Part shown: positions 6,176 to 10,119 of the stretch, piece by piece
Layout: the number at the start of each line of letters is the position of its first letter
How positions within the stretch are numbered: position 1 is the stretch's first letter
DNA from: Moraxella lacunata
GTDB lineage: Bacteria > Pseudomonadota > Gammaproteobacteria > Pseudomonadales > Moraxellaceae
Reading direction: 5' to 3'
Assembly (NCBI RefSeq): GCF_002027545.1
Contig: NZ_MXAN01000098.1
Location: 1-10,119 of the forward strand
Length of the DNA: 10,119 nt
The notes under the pieces: model-generated
Seen by the model: the letters and a program-made list of their open reading frames with translations, nothing else
Databases searched by the model: none
Told to the model about the DNA's origin: nothing
Program-made: the position numbers and the translations under genes

Positions 6176-7873
<1,698 letters not shown>

Positions 7874-8158
7874 TTATTCAAGCACACCCAACACATCAGA
7901 TTCTTTCATGATGAGCAACTCTTCGCCGTCCACTTTGACGGTTTGACCTGCATATTGACCGAACAATACTTTGTCGCCCACTTTGACATCTAGGGGACGT
8001 ACGCCATTATCAGTAAGCTGACCATTACCCACGGCAGTCACTTCGCCTTGTTGGGGTTTTTCTTGGGCAGAACCAGGGAGCAGGATACCGCCTGCGGTTT
8101 TTTGCTCTTCTTCGGTACGGCGAACGACAATGCGATCATGTAAAGGACGGATTGGCAT
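7874..8158 (-). CDS. groES: Co-chaperonin GroES (Hsp10)
   Basis: The 94-residue product is a typical GroES subunit: an [14 protein letters not shown] start, a mobile loop at about 16-32 with GGILLP (23-28) that contacts GroEL, and the family end [10 protein letters not shown]. Seven subunits form the lid of the GroEL folding chamber. The ATG at 8158 has GGAG seven bases upstream. It is first in the operon, under the heat-shock-type promoter at 8212-8240. Confidence 0.98.
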   Translation of the reverse strand: MPIRPLHDRIVVRRTEEEQKTAGGILLPGSAQEKPQQGEVTAVGNGQLTDNGVRPLDVKVGDKVLFGQYAGQTVKVDGEELLIMKESDVLGVLE

Positions 8159-8211
8159 AAAATTTCTCCATTAACTTGTTAGGAATACTGGCAAAACCAG
8201 ATTGTTTGTAA

Positions 8212-8240
8212 AAATGGTGTTAGGGGGCAAATTTTTCAAG
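8212..8240 (-). promoter_or_regulatory. Sigma-32-type heat-shock promoter of groESL
   Basis: On the reverse strand, CTTGAAA (8234-8240) is a perfect -35 for sigma-32. After a 14-base spacer comes CACCATTT (8212-8219), which matches CCCCATNT except at one base. Transcription would start roughly 45-50 bases before the groES ATG. No CIRCE inverted repeat is visible, consistent with sigma-32 rather than HrcA control in gammaproteobacteria. Confidence 0.75.
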
Positions 8241-8320
8241 ATAATTTTTAAAAATTTATCCAAGATATAAGCAACGAACTTGATATTTACCACAGGTTTT
8301 GTAGAATTGGTGTTATTAAA

Positions 8321-8339
8321 GGACGTGTTCAGCACGTCC
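8321..8339. repeat. Palindromic hairpin after the hydrolase gene
   Basis: GGACGTG (8321-8327) pairs perfectly with CACGTCC (8333-8339) around TTCAG. On the reverse strand it reads GTAGGGACGTGCTGAAC and onward, followed by TTTAAT. It could weakly terminate the hydrolase transcript 50 bases after its stop. Its GTAGGG-led form also resembles a dispersed palindromic repeat and parallels the hairpin at 2178-2198. Confidence 0.45.
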
Positions 8340-8388
8340 CTACGTCCACATATCATAGATTTGTCGCAATTTTAAAATCCATAAACCC

Positions 8389-9851
8389 CTACTCACACAG
8401 TATCACTTTTTTATCAAACGTCATTTTTGGATCAAGCAGGTACTTTACCACATAGCCGTCCACGCACGCATTCATGCCCGATAGGCTCACAGTATGACCG
8501 TGATTTGGCGTGTAGATGAGCGTATCATCAAAGCGTTTTGCCATATTGACCGCATTGGCAAGTGGTGTGGCAAGGTCATATTTTTGGGCGACAAAAAGCA
8601 GGTTTGGCGTGTCGTTTGTGATAAGGTTTTCATCCAAATCATCGGTCGCTTGCCATTGCCAATAGTAGCAAGCGTCCAGATAATCATCATCAGAACGCTT
8701 TTTAATATCATCATAACGAGCCTGTTCATCGATGATTTTGGCTTGTTTGATGTACTCGTCTCGGCTAAGTTTGGGGGCGGAGTCGGCACAGTTGATAAGG
8801 GATAGAGCATCTTTACTAAACCCTTTTTCGCCAAACTCGGAGATGAGTAACTGAGTGTTAAACTCGCCCGTCTCGCCCCTGTCAAGCTCGCCAAGCATCG
8901 TCATCATGTCCGCCCAGTAGGTGCTGTCGTTGATGTTTTCGTTGATAATGGCTAGGATACTTTGGCTGTCTATTTTATCGCCATTTTTGTCGGTTAGGTT
9001 TTTGGCAGAAATCTCGGCTAATTTGTTGATAAAAGCGGTGCTTGGGTCTTGGGACTTGTCAAAAATACAGTGGTCTTGCAGGTTTTGATAAAGGTATCAA
9101 AGGCGATTTGGGAGCCTTTGTACTGATTTTTTAAAATGGTAAACAAGGTCTCGCTCGTATCCACCACCCCGTCCGCCACGCCTGCTCGCAAGCGTGTGGG
9201 GTAATACTCGGCATATTTGGCGACAAGTTTTGTGCCGTACGAATAGCCCACCATGCTCCACACGTCCACGCCCAGCTGGGTGCGAATGCTGTCTAGGTCT
9301 TTGACGACTTCTTTTGAGCTGATAAAGGGCAAAATGTCCGCCCCTGTGTGCTGTATGCAAGCGTCCATATAGGCTTTGGCGTTGGTGTTGCCCTGCTCGT
9401 CCGTCTCGTCCACGCCACCGCAGTCTATGGCAGGGGTAGACGGGGCAACCCCACGGGGAGCGTAGCCCAATACGTTAAAATTATCCTTAACTGTCTGCCC
9501 ATACTCATCAAACAACGTCATACTCATGTCAAGGCTATGACCGCCTGGCCCGCCGTTTAGGAGCAACAGCTCGCCAATGGGATTGCCCTTAGCAGGCAAA
9601 CGTGTGAGCGGTATGGCAAAGGTTTTGCCATTGGGCTTGGTATAATCCACAGACACAGAGACGGTGGCACATTGCAAACGCACGGACGGTGGCAATACAA
9701 ACCACGATAGATAAGCAGGGCGATAGCAAGAATGCCAAGTGATGTCGCCTTGTTTGGTTGAGCCACTGATAAGATATAGATAAAAGCATAGCAAAACCGC
9801 AAAGACAAAGGCGAAAAATAAGGCGGTGTATTTAATGATTGATTTTAGCAT
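8389..9851 (-). pseudogene. TAP-like alpha/beta-hydrolase (tripeptidyl aminopeptidase family), frameshifted
   Basis: Two consecutive reverse-strand frames together encode one hydrolase of about 487 residues. The N-terminal part (9851 to 9018, 277 residues) has a membrane anchor or signal helix (about 8-29), the oxyanion-region NGGPGG (99-104) and the nucleophile elbow GYSYG with Ser204. The C-terminal part, readable from about 9069 to 8389, has the acid in AQKYDLATPL, the histidine in NHGHTV and the family's CVDGYVVKYL ending. The frames join if one base is added between 9058 and 9077, for example in the run of five T's (A's at 9061-9065) or near the ACCACTGT before it. As written, the first frame stops at 9018 and lacks Asp and His, so it should be inactive. 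The usual DPRG motif is APRG (131-134). The start at 9851 has AGGTG seven bases ahead; a TTG at 9884 is less likely. Mutation, phase variation or sequencing error are all possible. Confidence 0.8.
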
Positions 9852-10119
9852 GAGAATGCACCTAAAAGACCACAAAAATAACAAAATTTTAAAAGTTATA
9901 TGATAACATAAAATGTAACAAAATATGTATAATCATTGGTTTGCTTTATGATAATGGCAAATAAAATATGGTTTGAGAAAGTTTTCTCACAAAATGCTAC
10001 AAATCATCACGCCACCGCCCTTGAATTTGTAACAAAAAATGTCAATAATACCCCCATGTTCTTAATTTTAATAGACTTCTTTCCAAACCCCGATTTTTGT
10101 GGATTTTTAAAAACCTCAA
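9852..10119. other. AT-rich upstream region at the window edge
   Basis: This stretch lies upstream of the hydrolase and has no clear gene. A forward frame from ATG at 9948 or 9954 stays open to the edge (at least 55 codons) but has no ribosome-binding site and unconvincing composition. TATAAT at 9928-9933 (+) lacks a good -35. A perfect 16-bp dyad is listed separately. Confidence 0.4.
9974..9989. repeat. Perfect dyad TGAGAAA-GT-TTTCTCA, possible operator
   Basis: Two seven-base arms are perfect inverted complements around GT. The size and symmetry fit a dimeric repressor site, and it lies about 120 bases upstream of the hydrolase start. No matching regulator gene is in the window. Confidence 0.3.

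Noticed and set aside
8171..8356. Reverse frame of 61 codons upstream of groES
   Set aside because: It overlaps the heat-shock promoter and a palindrome, and has no homology signal.
9948..10119. Open forward frame running off the window edge
   Set aside because: It has no ribosome-binding site, starts within AT-rich DNA and has unconvincing composition. About 57 open codons can occur by chance.

Overview
This looks like a chromosomal segment from a gammaproteobacterium, most likely Moraxellaceae (Moraxella-like). That placement is inferred from an sdhE gene overlapping a YgfX-like membrane gene, a groESL operon with a sigma-32-type promoter, moderate-GC genes separated by very AT-rich gaps, and general codon and protein style. 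No rRNA, tRNA, CRISPR array, prophage or complete insertion sequence was seen.

Layout. Positions 81-2070 (+) hold a three-gene unit: a secreted, membrane-anchored TPM-domain protein with a glycine-rich tail, a cytoplasmic TPM-domain protein, and a small one-helix membrane protein of unknown function. Positions 2071-2662 are a gene-free stretch. It holds a short palindrome and a 280-bp element with 19-bp imperfect terminal inverted repeats bounded by TA, which resembles a non-coding MITE. Positions 2663-3475 (-) encode a Cof-type HAD phosphatase. Positions 3582-5725 (+) hold a compact operon: sdhE (SDH flavinylation factor), a YgfX-like membrane protein overlapping it, and nnr (bifunctional NAD(P)HX repair enzyme), closed by a terminator at 5796-5826.

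Positions 5827-6114 are the most interesting part. This non-coding region lies between two convergent transcription units. It has three perfect DnaA boxes in the same orientation, a fourth near-match, an 80-bp tract of about 86% AT and a perfect IHF consensus site. This is the architecture of a replication origin, although local gene orientation (groEL reading toward it) argues against a chromosomal oriC. Positions 6115-8240 (-) hold the groES-groEL operon with its terminator and a near-consensus heat-shock promoter. Positions 8389-9851 (-) are a TAP-like alpha/beta-hydrolase gene broken by a single-base frameshift near 9058-9077. The last ~235 bases are AT-rich, with a 16-bp dyad and no convincing gene.

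Functionally the window is mostly housekeeping: protein folding (GroESL), cofactor repair (Nnr), respiratory complex II assembly (SdhE) and envelope-related TPM proteins. The less ordinary content is the DnaA-box region, the MITE-like element, the short palindromic repeats and the broken exopeptidase-like hydrolase.
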